Made by a program: the position numbers and the translations under genes. A DNA stretch of 15,397 nucleotides from Planctomycetaceae bacterium UBA4732 (GTDB lineage Bacteria > Planctomycetota > Planctomycetia > Gemmatales > Gemmataceae), in NCBI GenBank assembly GCA_002404095.1, contig DHJA01000216.1, forward strand, positions 22,183 to 37,579. Reading direction: 5' to 3'. Position 1 is the stretch's first letter, and each line of letters begins with the position of its first letter. Shown here piece by piece: positions 6,069 to 13,035 of this stretch. The notes below the pieces were generated by a model. That model worked only from the letters and a program-made list of their open reading frames with translations. It was not told the DNA's origin and did no database searches.

Positions 6069-7226
6069 ATGGCTGCATCCCCGACGGCGGGCGTCCCCCT
6101 GTGCGATATTCAGGCTCAATATCGTGAACTACAACCGGAGTTTGAGGCCGCCCTGGCGCGCGTCCTGGAGTCGGGCCAGGTCATCCTCGGCCCGGAAGTG
6201 GCCGCCCTGGAAGACGAGGTCGCCCGCTATTGCGGCGTCGCTTACGGCGTCGCCTGCGGTTCCGGCACCGACGCCCTGTCGCTCGCGCTGCACGCGCTGG
6301 AGATCGGCCCCGGCGACGAGGTCATCCTGCCCACCTTCACCTTCTTCGCCACGGCCGGCGCCGTCTGCCGCACCGGCGCGCAGCCCGTTTTTGTCGATAT
6401 CGACCCCGTGACCTACAACCTTGACCCTTTCCAGGTCGAAAGCAAGATCACGCCGCGCACCCGCGCCGTCATGCCTGTCCACCTGTTCGGTCAGTGCGCC
6501 GACATGGAGAGCCTGTGGAACATCGCGGAACGGCACGATCTCACGATTATTGAGGACGCCGCCCAATCCCTCGGTGCTGAGTACCAGGGCAAGCGCGCGG
6601 GCAGCCTCGGCGGGATGGCCTGTCTCAGTTTTTATCCGACGAAAAACCTCGGCGGTTTCGGCGACGGCGGCATGGTAGTGACCGGCGACCCCGGCTGGGC
6701 GGCGCGCATGACGTGCCTGCGCGTCCACGGCATGGAGCCAAAATACCATCACAAATATCTCGGATGGAACGGCCGGCTCGACGCCATGCAGGCGGCTCTG
6801 TTGCGCGTTAAGTTGCCGCATCTGGACGGCCGGCTGGCGGCGCGGCAAGCGGCGGCCAGGCGTTACGACGGCTTGATCGAGGAACACCATCTTGGTCATT
6901 TCCTGCGTCGGCCGGTGGTCCGGGCGCAACGCCGGCACACCTTCAATCAATACGTGGTGCGCGTGGCGGATCGCGAGCGTGACGCCTTGGTCCAGTGGCT
7001 CAAAGCGGAGCGGATCGGCTGCGAGATTTATTATCCGGTGCCGTTGCACTTGCAAGAATGCCTGGCCCACCTCGGCCACCGCATGGGCGACTTCCCGGCC
7101 AGCGAAGAGGCGTGTGGCTGCGTCCTGGCGTTGCCGATGTTCCCTGAACTAACGGTCGAGCAGCAGAGCCGCGTGATCGGCAGTTGCGCCGCCTTCCTGC
7201 GCCAACGTAACCGTAAGGCCGCGTGA
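6069..7226 (+). CDS. DegT/DnrJ/EryC1/StrS-type PLP aminotransferase
   Basis: The start at 6069 has GGAG 7 nt upstream and begins just ahead of the family opening VPLCDIQAQYRELQPEF; an earlier in-frame ATG at 5985 adds 28 poorly conserved-looking residues. The 385-residue length is usual. Landmarks in order: ACGSGTDALSLAL at 62-74 (phosphate binding of PLP), DEVILPTFTFFATA, PVFVDIDP, MPVHLFGQ, IIEDAAQSLGAEY with Asp163 (pyridine nitrogen), and SFYPTKNLGGFGDGGM with the Schiff-base Lys192. The family transfers amino groups to keto sugars on nucleotides for surface polysaccharides, O-antigens or glycosides; the sugar cannot be read from sequence. A long A-rich inverted repeat begins 9 nt after its stop codon, followed by the TIM-barrel gene. 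Confidence 0.92.
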   Translation: MAASPTAGVPLCDIQAQYRELQPEFEAALARVLESGQVILGPEVAALEDEVARYCGVAYGVACGSGTDALSLALHALEIGPGDEVILPTFTFFATAGAVCRTGAQPVFVDIDPVTYNLDPFQVESKITPRTRAVMPVHLFGQCADMESLWNIAERHDLTIIEDAAQSLGAEYQGKRAGSLGGMACLSFYPTKNLGGFGDGGMVVTGDPGWAARMTCLRVHGMEPKYHHKYLGWNGRLDAMQAALLRVKLPHLDGRLAARQAAARRYDGLIEEHHLGHFLRRPVVRAQRRHTFNQYVVRVADRERDALVQWLKAERIGCEIYYPVPLHLQECLAHLGHRMGDFPASEEACGCVLALPMFPELTVEQQSRVIGSCAAFLRQRNRKAA

Positions 7227-7235
7227 GGAGCTAAG

Positions 7236-7345
7236 ACGAATCACGAAAGCACGAAAAACGAAAACACGAATCGGAAAAGAGAACAGAGACAACTATCTTC
7301 CTGGCCTTTTTCCGTGTTTTCGTCTTTCGTGCTTTCGTGATTCGT
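7236..7345. repeat. Long A/T-rich inverted repeat between aminotransferase and TIM-barrel genes
   Basis: Arms at 7236-7268 and 7313-7345 pair over 33 bp with one mismatch (A opposite C on the plus strand). They are built from short CACGAAA-like units and enclose a 44-nt spacer. The element begins 9 nt past the stop codon of the aminotransferase gene and ends 15 nt before the next ATG, so it fills the gap. No T tract follows the hairpin, so it is not a canonical intrinsic terminator. Confidence 0.88.
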
Positions 7346-7360
7346 ATTTACAATGAGCGC

Positions 7361-8197
7361 ATGCTGCCAGGCTACAACACGAACGGTTTCGCCCACCACC
7401 GTCTTGAAGACGCCATCGTCGTCTTGGCGGAACTGGGATATCGCAGCATCGCGTTGACGCTCGACTTCCACGCCCTCAACCCTTTCGACCCAGACTTCGC
7501 GCGGCAACTTTCAGTCGTCAAGGCGTTGCTGGAACAGCATTCGTTGCGTACAGTCGTCGAAACGGGCGCCCGCTTTCTGCTCGACCCGCGCCGCAAACAT
7601 CAGCCGACCCTTCTTAGCCCCTTACCCGACCGTAATAGGCGTCTTAACTTCCTCAAGAAGGCCGTGGACGTAGCCGCCGAACTCGGTTCTGACGCCGTGA
7701 GCTTTTGGTCCGGCAACCCGGACGCCCCGGCCTCGCCCCAGGAACTCTTGGAGCGCTTGGCGGAAGGCTGCCTTCAACTAGGTCGCTATGCGGAAGCGCG
7801 GCGGGTTCGCCTCGCCTTCGAGCCGGAACCCGGCATGTTCATCGATACGATGGACCGATTCGCCGAGCTGCGCGATCGCGTCGATCACCCCCTCTTCGGC
7901 CTCACCATCGACATAGGCCATCTCCATTGTCTTGGAGAAATCCCCATCCCTGATCGGCTGCGACGCTGGCGCGAACGGCTCTGGAACGTCCACATTGAGG
8001 ACATGCGCCGAGGCGTCCACGACCACCTGATGTTCGGCGCCGGAGAAATCGACTTCGGCGAAGTCCTGGGGGCGCTCAAGGAAATCGGCTATAATGGCGG
8101 CGTCCACGTCGAGTTGAGCCGGCACAGCCACGACGCCGTCGAGACGGCACGGCGGTCGTTCGAGTTCCTCTGGAGGGCATCCGAACGCCGCACCTAA
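7361..8197 (+). CDS. TIM-barrel sugar phosphate isomerase/epimerase-like protein
   Basis: The start at 7361 (MLPGYNTNGF) gives 278 residues. A GTG at 7337 would begin inside the inverted-repeat arm, so ATG is preferred although only a weak GAG lies upstream. The xylose-isomerase-like/AP endonuclease 2 fold is supported by a run of metal-ligand motifs at successive strand ends: AFEPEPGMF (Glu154/Glu156), TIDIGHLHC (Asp184, His187), WNVHIEDM (His211), VHDHLMFGAGEIDF (His220/His222) and VHVELSRHSHD (Glu251). Members isomerise or epimerise sugars or polyols; DNA repair is less likely because the overall motif pattern is of the sugar-enzyme branch. Substrate unknown. The PDZ-protein gene follows after 43 nt on the same strand and could share its transcript. 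Confidence 0.85.
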   Translation: MLPGYNTNGFAHHRLEDAIVVLAELGYRSIALTLDFHALNPFDPDFARQLSVVKALLEQHSLRTVVETGARFLLDPRRKHQPTLLSPLPDRNRRLNFLKKAVDVAAELGSDAVSFWSGNPDAPASPQELLERLAEGCLQLGRYAEARRVRLAFEPEPGMFIDTMDRFAELRDRVDHPLFGLTIDIGHLHCLGEIPIPDRLRRWRERLWNVHIEDMRRGVHDHLMFGAGEIDFGEVLGALKEIGYNGGVHVELSRHSHDAVETARRSFEFLWRASERRT

Positions 8198-8240
8198 TAT
8201 CGCTTGTCATTGTTCCGATCCTTTTTGAAGGGTAAAGACG

Positions 8241-9224
8241 ATGGTTCGCAATCCGATTTCGCTGGCCGCGACATGCGGCCTGCTGTCGCTGGTGGTGCTG
8301 GCCGGCGGCGTGACGCTGAAGGCGGGCGCCGCCCCGGCCCCGGAACCGAAGAAAGCCGAGGCTCCCGTCGCGCCTCCGGCACTCCCCGACTTGCCCTTCA
8401 GCATCGAGGAAATGCTGCAACATCTGCCGCCCGGAATGGACGCTGCCGACGTCAACCGGATGCGCGCGAATATGGAGATCCTGCGCGCCCAGATGCGGAA
8501 GACGCTGGAGCTACAGCGCCAGAACGGCGGCGGGGGCTTCGGTGTGCCGTTCAACCCCGGTTTCTTCCCGAGCTTGGACAGGGGGTGGGTGGGGGTCGCG
8601 GTGGAAAAGCCGAGCGACACGCTGGCAGACCAGCTGGAGTTGCCCAAGGATCAAGGTCTCGTCGTGCGCGCGGTGGCGGCGGACACGGCGGCCGCCAACG
8701 CGGGGCTGAAGCCGCATGACATCCTTCTGGAGCTGGACGGCAAGGCTGTGTCGAGCGACCCGGAGGAGTTCCACAAGTTGCTGGAGAACATTAAGGCCGG
8801 CGCAACGGTCGATGCGGTGGTGCTGCGCAAGGGCAAGAAGGAGACGGTCAAGGGTCTGACGCTGCCGGAGACCAAAGCCGGCGCGCCCGGCTTCATTCCG
8901 CCGCCATTCTTCGTCCCGAACTTTCCGGCGGCGCCGGCTTTGCCGCCGATCGGCTTCGACGCGGGCGGCAACGGCGTAATGACCACGACGTTCCGCACCA
9001 ACGACCACTTCACCACGCGCCACCAGGAGGGCAGTCTCATCATCACGGTGACGGGCAAAGTGGCGGAAGGTAAGGCGACGGCGAAGGAAATCAGCGTCCA
9101 GGACGGCGCCGAGTCAGGCAAGTACGACGGCGCGGACAAAGTGCCTGAAAAGTATCGCGATAAGGTGAAGAACCTGATCGAGATGAGCGAGAAGGGCGGC
9201 GTCCACATTGAGGTCAAGCCCTGA
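8241..9224 (+). CDS. Exported PDZ-domain protein
   Basis: The 327-residue protein starts at 8241 with AAGGG 8 nt upstream. A hydrophobic N-terminal segment (residues 7-30, with LLSLVVLAGGV and an AGAAPA region) should be a signal peptide or membrane anchor. After an Ala/Pro-rich linker and a helical, Met-rich segment (54-94), a PDZ domain spans about 115-208: WVGVAVEKPSDTLADQL, GLVVRAV, AAANAGLKPHDILLELDGKA and TVDAVVLRKGKKETV. There is no trypsin-like or S41 protease domain, so it is not DegP or a C-terminal processing protease. A Pro-rich linker (212-237) leads to a C-terminal module (248-327) containing TTTFRTNDHF, SLIITVTGKV and YRDKVKNLIEM, which I do not recognise. A scaffold or adaptor role in the envelope is inference. 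Confidence 0.85.
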   Translation: MVRNPISLAATCGLLSLVVLAGGVTLKAGAAPAPEPKKAEAPVAPPALPDLPFSIEEMLQHLPPGMDAADVNRMRANMEILRAQMRKTLELQRQNGGGGFGVPFNPGFFPSLDRGWVGVAVEKPSDTLADQLELPKDQGLVVRAVAADTAAANAGLKPHDILLELDGKAVSSDPEEFHKLLENIKAGATVDAVVLRKGKKETVKGLTLPETKAGAPGFIPPPFFVPNFPAAPALPPIGFDAGGNGVMTTTFRTNDHFTTRHQEGSLIITVTGKVAEGKATAKEISVQDGAESGKYDGADKVPEKYRDKVKNLIEMSEKGGVHIEVKP

Positions 9225-9276
9225 CGGGCATCGGCGGACGCGGCGCCAAAAACCATGAGAGCATGCAAACGGGGAC

Positions 9277-9306
9277 TTGAATTTGCGGGCCTCATCCCCA
9301 TATGGT
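9277..9306 (+). promoter_or_regulatory. Sigma70-type promoter for tRNA-Leu
   Basis: TTGAAT (9277-9282) and TATGGT (9301-9306) are separated by 18 nt and lie 17 nt before the tRNA 5' end. Each hexamer keeps 4-5 of the 6 consensus bases. The spacing and the position before a stable RNA gene support it. Confidence 0.5.
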
Positions 9307-9323
9307 AAAGGGGAATGGTTCGC

Positions 9324-9409
9324 GCCGGAGTGGCGGAATTGGCAGACGCGCCAGGTTGAGGGCCTGGTTGCTTTAACTAGCAGTGCAGGTTCAAGTCCTG
9401 TCTCCGGCA
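9324..9409 (+). tRNA. tRNA-Leu(GAG)
   Basis: The 86-nt RNA folds as a class II tRNA. The acceptor stem is GCCGGAG paired with CTCCGGC, with discriminator A at 9409. A D arm containing GGAATTGGCAGAC follows. The anticodon stem is CCAGG/CCTGG around loop TTGAGGG, giving anticodon GAG at 9358-9360 (reads CUC and CUU). A long variable arm (TGCT/AGCA) and a T arm GCAGG/CCTGT with loop TTCAAGT complete it. The long variable arm and A discriminator are the bacterial leucine identity pattern. CCA is not encoded. A promoter lies upstream and a hairpin downstream. Confidence 0.97.
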
Positions 9410-9420
9410 TTCAAGCAGCA

Positions 9421-9453
9421 AAAGGGTTTACGTCGATATGGCGTAAACCCTTT
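9421..9453 (+). terminator. Hairpin terminator after tRNA-Leu
   Basis: A 12-bp perfect stem (AAAGGGTTTACG, 9421-9432, with 9442-9453) closes a 9-nt loop, 11 nt after the tRNA. The descending arm ends in TTT but no longer T tract follows, so it is an atypical intrinsic terminator; it may also guide 3' processing. Confidence 0.6.
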
Positions 9454-9594
9454 CTCGTTGAATTGAACGATCTTCCCAACTTTTTCGCGGCATCTGGCTC
9501 ATGTCCCTGGGTTTTCTTGGCATTCCCACGATTCCCCATTACTCGGTCTTTCTCCTAGCAAAGGGCGCGGGCGCCGTTCGGCCCATGCCTGCCA

Positions 9595-10464
9595 TTAGCC
9601 GACCGCATTGTGACGCAGCTTGGCCGCTTGAACTGTGTTGTGCAGCAGCATGGTGATGGTCATCGGCCCGACGCCGCCCGGTACGGGCGTGATCGCGGAG
9701 ACGACCGGCCATAGCGCCTCAAAGTCTGCGTCGCCGGCCCAACGGCCGTCCGCCGCGCGATTCATGCCCACGTCCACCACCACCGCGCCCGGCCGTACCA
9801 TGTCCGCGCGCAAATAGTGCAGCTTGCCGATGGCCGCCACCACCACGTCGGCGCTTCGCGTCAACGCGGCCACGTCCCGACTGCGGCTGTGGCACAGCGT
9901 CACCGTGGCGTCAACGCCTTTTTGAGAGAGGATAAGAGACAAAGGCCGGCCCACGATGTTGCTGCGGCCGATGACGACGACGTGGGCGCCGGCCAACGGG
10001 ATATGGTTGCGGACGAGTAATTGCTGTACTCCGAAGGGCGTACAGGCCAGAAATCGCGGCCGACCGGCGGCGAGAAGCCCCAGGCTCTCGGGGCCGAAGC
10101 CGTCCACGTCCTTGAGCGGCGACACGGCGTCTACCACGGCGGCTTCGTCGATGTGGGCCGGCAGGGGGAGCTGCACAAGGATGCCGTGGACCGCGGCGTC
10201 GGCGTTGAGGCGGGCGATCAGCGCGAGCAAATCGGCCTGAGAAATCGACTGCGGCAGATGGTGGAGCCAGCTGGCGACGCCTGTTTTCTCGCACGCTTTT
10301 TGCTTGCTGCGCACGTAACTCTGACTCTGTGGACTGTCGCCAACCAGCACCGCCGCGAGACCGGGCCGAATGCCGTGCGCCTGGGTGAAGGCCGCGGCGT
10401 CGGCGGCGATTTCCGCTTGCATCGTCTGGGCGAGCTGTTTGCCGTCTAGCAGGATCGCGGGCAT
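9595..10464 (-). CDS. folD: Bifunctional methylene-THF dehydrogenase / methenyl-THF cyclohydrolase
   Basis: FolD interconverts 5,10-methylene-, 5,10-methenyl- and 10-formyl-tetrahydrofolate in the cytoplasm, usually with NADP. The start at 10464 (MPAILLDGKQLAQ) gives 289 residues, the normal length; the frame is open further upstream only because it reads through an inverted repeat. Catalytic residues fall at the E. coli positions: Tyr50 and Lys54 (SYVRSKQKACEKTG), Gln98 (GILVQLPLP) and Asp121 (KDVDGF). The cofactor site GRSNIVGRPLSLIL (166-179), the VVDVGMNR strand and the signature TPVPGGVGPMTITMLLHNT (259-277) are all present. It is downstream of the FKBP gene on the same strand, with a 33-bp palindrome in the 107-nt gap. 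Confidence 0.97.
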   Translation of the reverse strand: MPAILLDGKQLAQTMQAEIAADAAAFTQAHGIRPGLAAVLVGDSPQSQSYVRSKQKACEKTGVASWLHHLPQSISQADLLALIARLNADAAVHGILVQLPLPAHIDEAAVVDAVSPLKDVDGFGPESLGLLAAGRPRFLACTPFGVQQLLVRNHIPLAGAHVVVIGRSNIVGRPLSLILSQKGVDATVTLCHSRSRDVAALTRSADVVVAAIGKLHYLRADMVRPGAVVVDVGMNRAADGRWAGDADFEALWPVVSAITPVPGGVGPMTITMLLHNTVQAAKLRHNAVG

Positions 10465-10484
10465 GAACGTGATTCTCCAACACA

Positions 10485-10565
10485 GGCGAGCCGGGTCGCG
10501 TAAGCGCCCGGAGATGGGTGCAATTGCTGACGCCATCTCCGGGCGCTCACGCGACCCGGCTCGCC
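10485..10565. repeat. 33-bp inverted repeat between FKBP and folD genes
   Basis: Arms at 10485-10517 and 10533-10565 pair over 33 bp with one mismatch (A opposite C on the plus strand, U-G wobble in minus-strand RNA) around a 15-nt loop. It begins 6 nt past the FKBP stop codon in the direction of transcription. The arm contains AGCC and the core CGTGAGCG (in its right-arm complement), like the repeats at 1-68 and 13830-13890. No T tract follows on the minus strand. It may protect or end the FKBP mRNA, or be a mobile palindrome. Confidence 0.92.
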
Positions 10566-10571
10566 AGGAAA

Positions 10572-11024
10572 TCACTTGATGCGAAGTAATTCCACGTCGA
10601 ACAGCAGCGTGGAGTTCGGCGGGATGTCCTCGCCGGCGCCGCGCTTGCCGTAGCCAAGTTCCGGCGGGATGACCAGTGTGCGCTTGCCGCCGGGCTTCAT
10701 GCCCGCAACGCCTTCGTCCCAGCCGGCAATGACTTCCCCGGCGCCGAGCTGGAAGTGGAACGGCTTCTTGCCGACGCTGCTGTCGAATTTCTTGCCCTTG
10801 TCCGTGCCGTCCGTGGTCAGCCAGCCTGTGTAATGGACCTCGACAACGTCGCCCTTCTTGGCCGCTTCGCCTTTACCTTCCTCGGTGTCCTTGATCTTCA
10901 GTCCGGATGCGGTAGTCACGAATTTGCCTTCCTTCTTTTCGTCGGCCGAACCCGGTGACGAGACGAGGTTGAGAACGCCTACACCGGCCGTCACGACGAG
11001 GACCAGCCAGAGGTACTTTTTCAT
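10572..11024 (-). CDS. Exported FKBP-type peptidyl-prolyl cis-trans isomerase
   Basis: The start at 11024 (MKKYLWLVLVV) has GGAAGG 5 nt upstream and gives 150 residues; an in-frame ATG at 11054 would place charged residues before the signal. Residues 1-27 form a signal peptide ending in SSPGSA, so the protein is periplasmic, possibly anchored. One FKBP domain fills the rest: VVEVHYTGWL, FDSSVGKKPFHFQLG, EVIAGWDEGVAGMKPGGKRT, LVIPPELGYG and IPPNSTLLFDVELL. The aromatic pocket residues (Tyr, Phe-Asp, Val-Ile, Trp, Tyr, Phe) are present, so it should be an active prolyl isomerase assisting folding of exported proteins. The TauE-like gene ends 84 nt upstream on the same strand; a long hairpin follows its stop. 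Confidence 0.93.
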   Translation of the reverse strand: MKKYLWLVLVVTAGVGVLNLVSSPGSADEKKEGKFVTTASGLKIKDTEEGKGEAAKKGDVVEVHYTGWLTTDGTDKGKKFDSSVGKKPFHFQLGAGEVIAGWDEGVAGMKPGGKRTLVIPPELGYGKRGAGEDIPPNSTLLFDVELLRIK

Positions 11025-11108
11025 GTTTGCCTTCCTTTCGGAAAGGGGGTGCAAGGATGATCGCCAATCTCCTTGTGATAGCAGATTCCCGGCCGGAAGG
11101 CGACGGCT

Positions 11109-11915
11109 TCAGCGCGGCAGCGCGCCCGCCTGCTCCAGAAAGTAATAGGCCGCCAAAGTCAGGCCGACGACGATGACGAAGCCGCGCACCAGCCCCTTCG
11201 GCAAACGCCGGCCCACGACGGCGCCGTAGTACCCGCCAAGGACGGACGCCGCCGCCATCGCTGCGGCGTAAGACCAGACGATCTTGTTGTCCACGACGAA
11301 GACCACAATCGCCACGCCGTTGATGATCGCGCCCAAAATGGCTTTGACGGCGTTGATTTGGTGGATATTGCCGATCCCCATAAAGCTAAGTGAGGTCAGC
11401 ATGAGAATGCCGATGCCGGCCCCGAAATAGCCGCCGTAGACGGACACGAAGAATTGAAAGAAAGCGACGGCGGCTTGCACCCGAAAGGAAGGTAGGCCGG
11501 ATTCCGAATGCACCGGGAACCATCGGGCCAGATACGGCTGCGCCAGAAAGAGCAGCGAAGCGGCAAGCAGCAGCCAGGGGACGACTAGCTTGAAATAACC
11601 GGGGTCAGTGCGCGTCAACAGAAGCGCACCCGTCAGTCCGCCCAGTAAGCTGGGAGCCGACAGTAGGATCAGCCAGCGTCGGCTGCCGCGCAGCTCGCGC
11701 CGATAGCCCCAGGCGCCTGCCAGTGAGCCGGGAACCAAGGCGGTGGTGCTGGTGGCGTTGGCGACGACGCCGGCCTCGGCGGATCCGAGCGAGCGGAGGG
11801 CGAACAGCAGCGTCGGGAACGTCAGCAGCGTACCGCCGCCCGCGACTGCGTTGACGGCTCCCGCCACGACGGCCGCGGCGCATAGCGAGCCGTAGATCCC
11901 GATCTGTTGCCACAT
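11109..11915 (-). CDS. TauE/SafE family (sulfite exporter-like) permease
   Basis: The start at 11915 (MWQQIGIYG) gives 268 residues and overlaps the stop codon of the upstream oxidoreductase by one base (TGATG), so translation is likely coupled. The family signature is near the N-terminus: GAVNAVAGGGTLLTFPTLLF, then GVVANATSTTALVPGSLAG. A related half-repeat occurs later: SVYGGYFGAGIGILMLTSL and INAVKAILGAIINGVAIVVF. About eight hydrophobic helices fit the usual topology of this inner-membrane family. Members export sulfite, sulfoacetate or other small anions; the substrate here is not readable. The earlier frame to 12062 only overlaps the upstream gene. Confidence 0.9.
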   Translation of the reverse strand: MWQQIGIYGSLCAAAVVAGAVNAVAGGGTLLTFPTLLFALRSLGSAEAGVVANATSTTALVPGSLAGAWGYRRELRGSRRWLILLSAPSLLGGLTGALLLTRTDPGYFKLVVPWLLLAASLLFLAQPYLARWFPVHSESGLPSFRVQAAVAFFQFFVSVYGGYFGAGIGILMLTSLSFMGIGNIHQINAVKAILGAIINGVAIVVFVVDNKIVWSYAAAMAAASVLGGYYGAVVGRRLPKGLVRGFVIVVGLTLAAYYFLEQAGALPR

Positions 11916-12943
11916 CAGCGCCACCGCACCAGGACGCCCAGATATTCGTCCTTCTTCTTGAGCAGTCCCTCGTAAGCCGCGCCGATCTCTTCGGGATGAA
12001 TCCGGTGCGTGACAAGGCCGGCGAGACTCAGGCGGCCGGAGGCGAGCGCGGCGATCAGCCAAGTTTGGGCCTTGTCAATGTCCCAGCCGCCGGCCAAGCG
12101 TGTGTGGGCCGGCTCGAAGAGCATGTTGCCGTGCGCCCCGCTGACCTCAATATAGCGACGATGGAGATCGTCATAGAAATTGACATCCTTCGCCTTGCCG
12201 CGCGGGCTGCCGACCACGACGACTTGGCCGCCGTCGCAGGCCAATGACATTGCGATCGGCACGGCGTCCGGTACGCCCGTGGCGTCGGCAACGACCTCCG
12301 CGCCGCGATGATTCAGGACGCCGGACAATTGCTCGCGCAGGTCGCCGGCCGCGGGGTCGATGACGTGATCGGCGCCGGCGGCGCGGGCGGCTTGGCGGCG
12401 CATGGGCACGGCGTCAATGCCAACGACGGGCTGAGCGCCGGCCGCGATCAAGCCGCGCAGGGCAAACTGACCGATGACGCCGAGGCCCAGCACGGCGGCC
12501 GAACGGCCAAGAGTAATGCCGGCGCGAATGGAGGCGCCAAGGCCGTAGCGGGCGACGCACGCCCAGGCGGCTCTGTCGGCGTCGAGGCCGGCCGGCAAGC
12601 GCCACAACCGGCAGCGCTCATGGCCAAGGGTCAGCAGTTCCGCCGAGGCGTGGTTGCCGGGGTAACTGACGCGGTCGCCGGCCTTCCAGTTCGGCACGGC
12701 CGAGCCGACGGCCACGACGACGCCGGCGGCGCTGTAGCCGGGACGGAAGGGAAACTTCCAATCGGGCAGGTTCGGATCTTTGAGCCATTGGTGTGTGCCG
12801 GTGTAGACGGCCAGTTCCGTGCCGGCGCTTACGGCGCTGGCCTCGGTTTGGACGAGGATTTGATTCGGGGCGGGGTCGGGCAGTTCGACCTCGCGGACGG
12901 AGACGGCGTTGGGTCCGGTGATAATGACTTGGCGTGCTTTCAT
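11915..12943 (-). CDS. MDR-family dehydrogenase lacking the usual catalytic zinc ligands
   Basis: The 342-residue protein is a medium-chain dehydrogenase/reductase. The GroES-like half has TEASAVSAGTELAVYTG (33-49) and FRPGYSAAGVVVAVG (66-80); the Rossmann half has AAVLGLGVIGQFALRGLIAAG (149-169, coenzyme site GLGVIG) with acidic Asp176 after it, suggesting NAD preference. Ordinary zinc alcohol dehydrogenases have Cys in the first motif and Gly-His-Glu in the second; here they are Ser (SAVSAGTE) and Gly-Tyr-Ser, so the catalytic zinc is probably absent. The SxGTE form recalls BchC-like and related sugar/tetrapyrrole MDR enzymes. A GGGGAG lies close upstream of the ATG. It is followed by the coupled TauE-like permease and preceded (92-nt gap) by a methyltransferase gene. 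Substrate unknown. Confidence 0.87.
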   Translation of the reverse strand: MKARQVIITGPNAVSVREVELPDPAPNQILVQTEASAVSAGTELAVYTGTHQWLKDPNLPDWKFPFRPGYSAAGVVVAVGSAVPNWKAGDRVSYPGNHASAELLTLGHERCRLWRLPAGLDADRAAWACVARYGLGASIRAGITLGRSAAVLGLGVIGQFALRGLIAAGAQPVVGIDAVPMRRQAARAAGADHVIDPAAGDLREQLSGVLNHRGAEVVADATGVPDAVPIAMSLACDGGQVVVVGSPRGKAKDVNFYDDLHRRYIEVSGAHGNMLFEPAHTRLAGGWDIDKAQTWLIAALASGRLSLAGLVTHRIHPEEIGAAYEGLLKKKDEYLGVLVRWR

Positions 12944-13035
12944 GGCTCCCCGCGATGCGGATAAGTGATTCTTCCGACGGGCGCATTCAGTCTACAAACT
13001 CCGCGCGTCCCTGCCACCACTTAGCGTTCACCCTT

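Noticed and set aside
6129..7079. A 316-codon open frame on the minus strand
   Set aside because: It is opposite the aminotransferase gene, whose catalytic motifs are unambiguous; the antisense product has no recognisable motif.
7236..7345. CRISPR-like repeats because of recurring CACGAAA units
   Set aside because: There are no regularly spaced identical repeats or spacers and no cas genes; the units simply build the two arms of one palindrome.
9324..9453. tRNA 3' end as a phage or island attachment site
   Set aside because: No integrase, no repeated copy of the tRNA 3' end in the window, and the adjacent hairpin is explained as a terminator.
10465..10575. N-terminal extension of FolD by 37 residues
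   Set aside because: The extension is encoded by the inverted repeat, overlaps the end of the FKBP gene and is not part of the FolD family; the start at 10464 puts catalytic residues at the standard positions.
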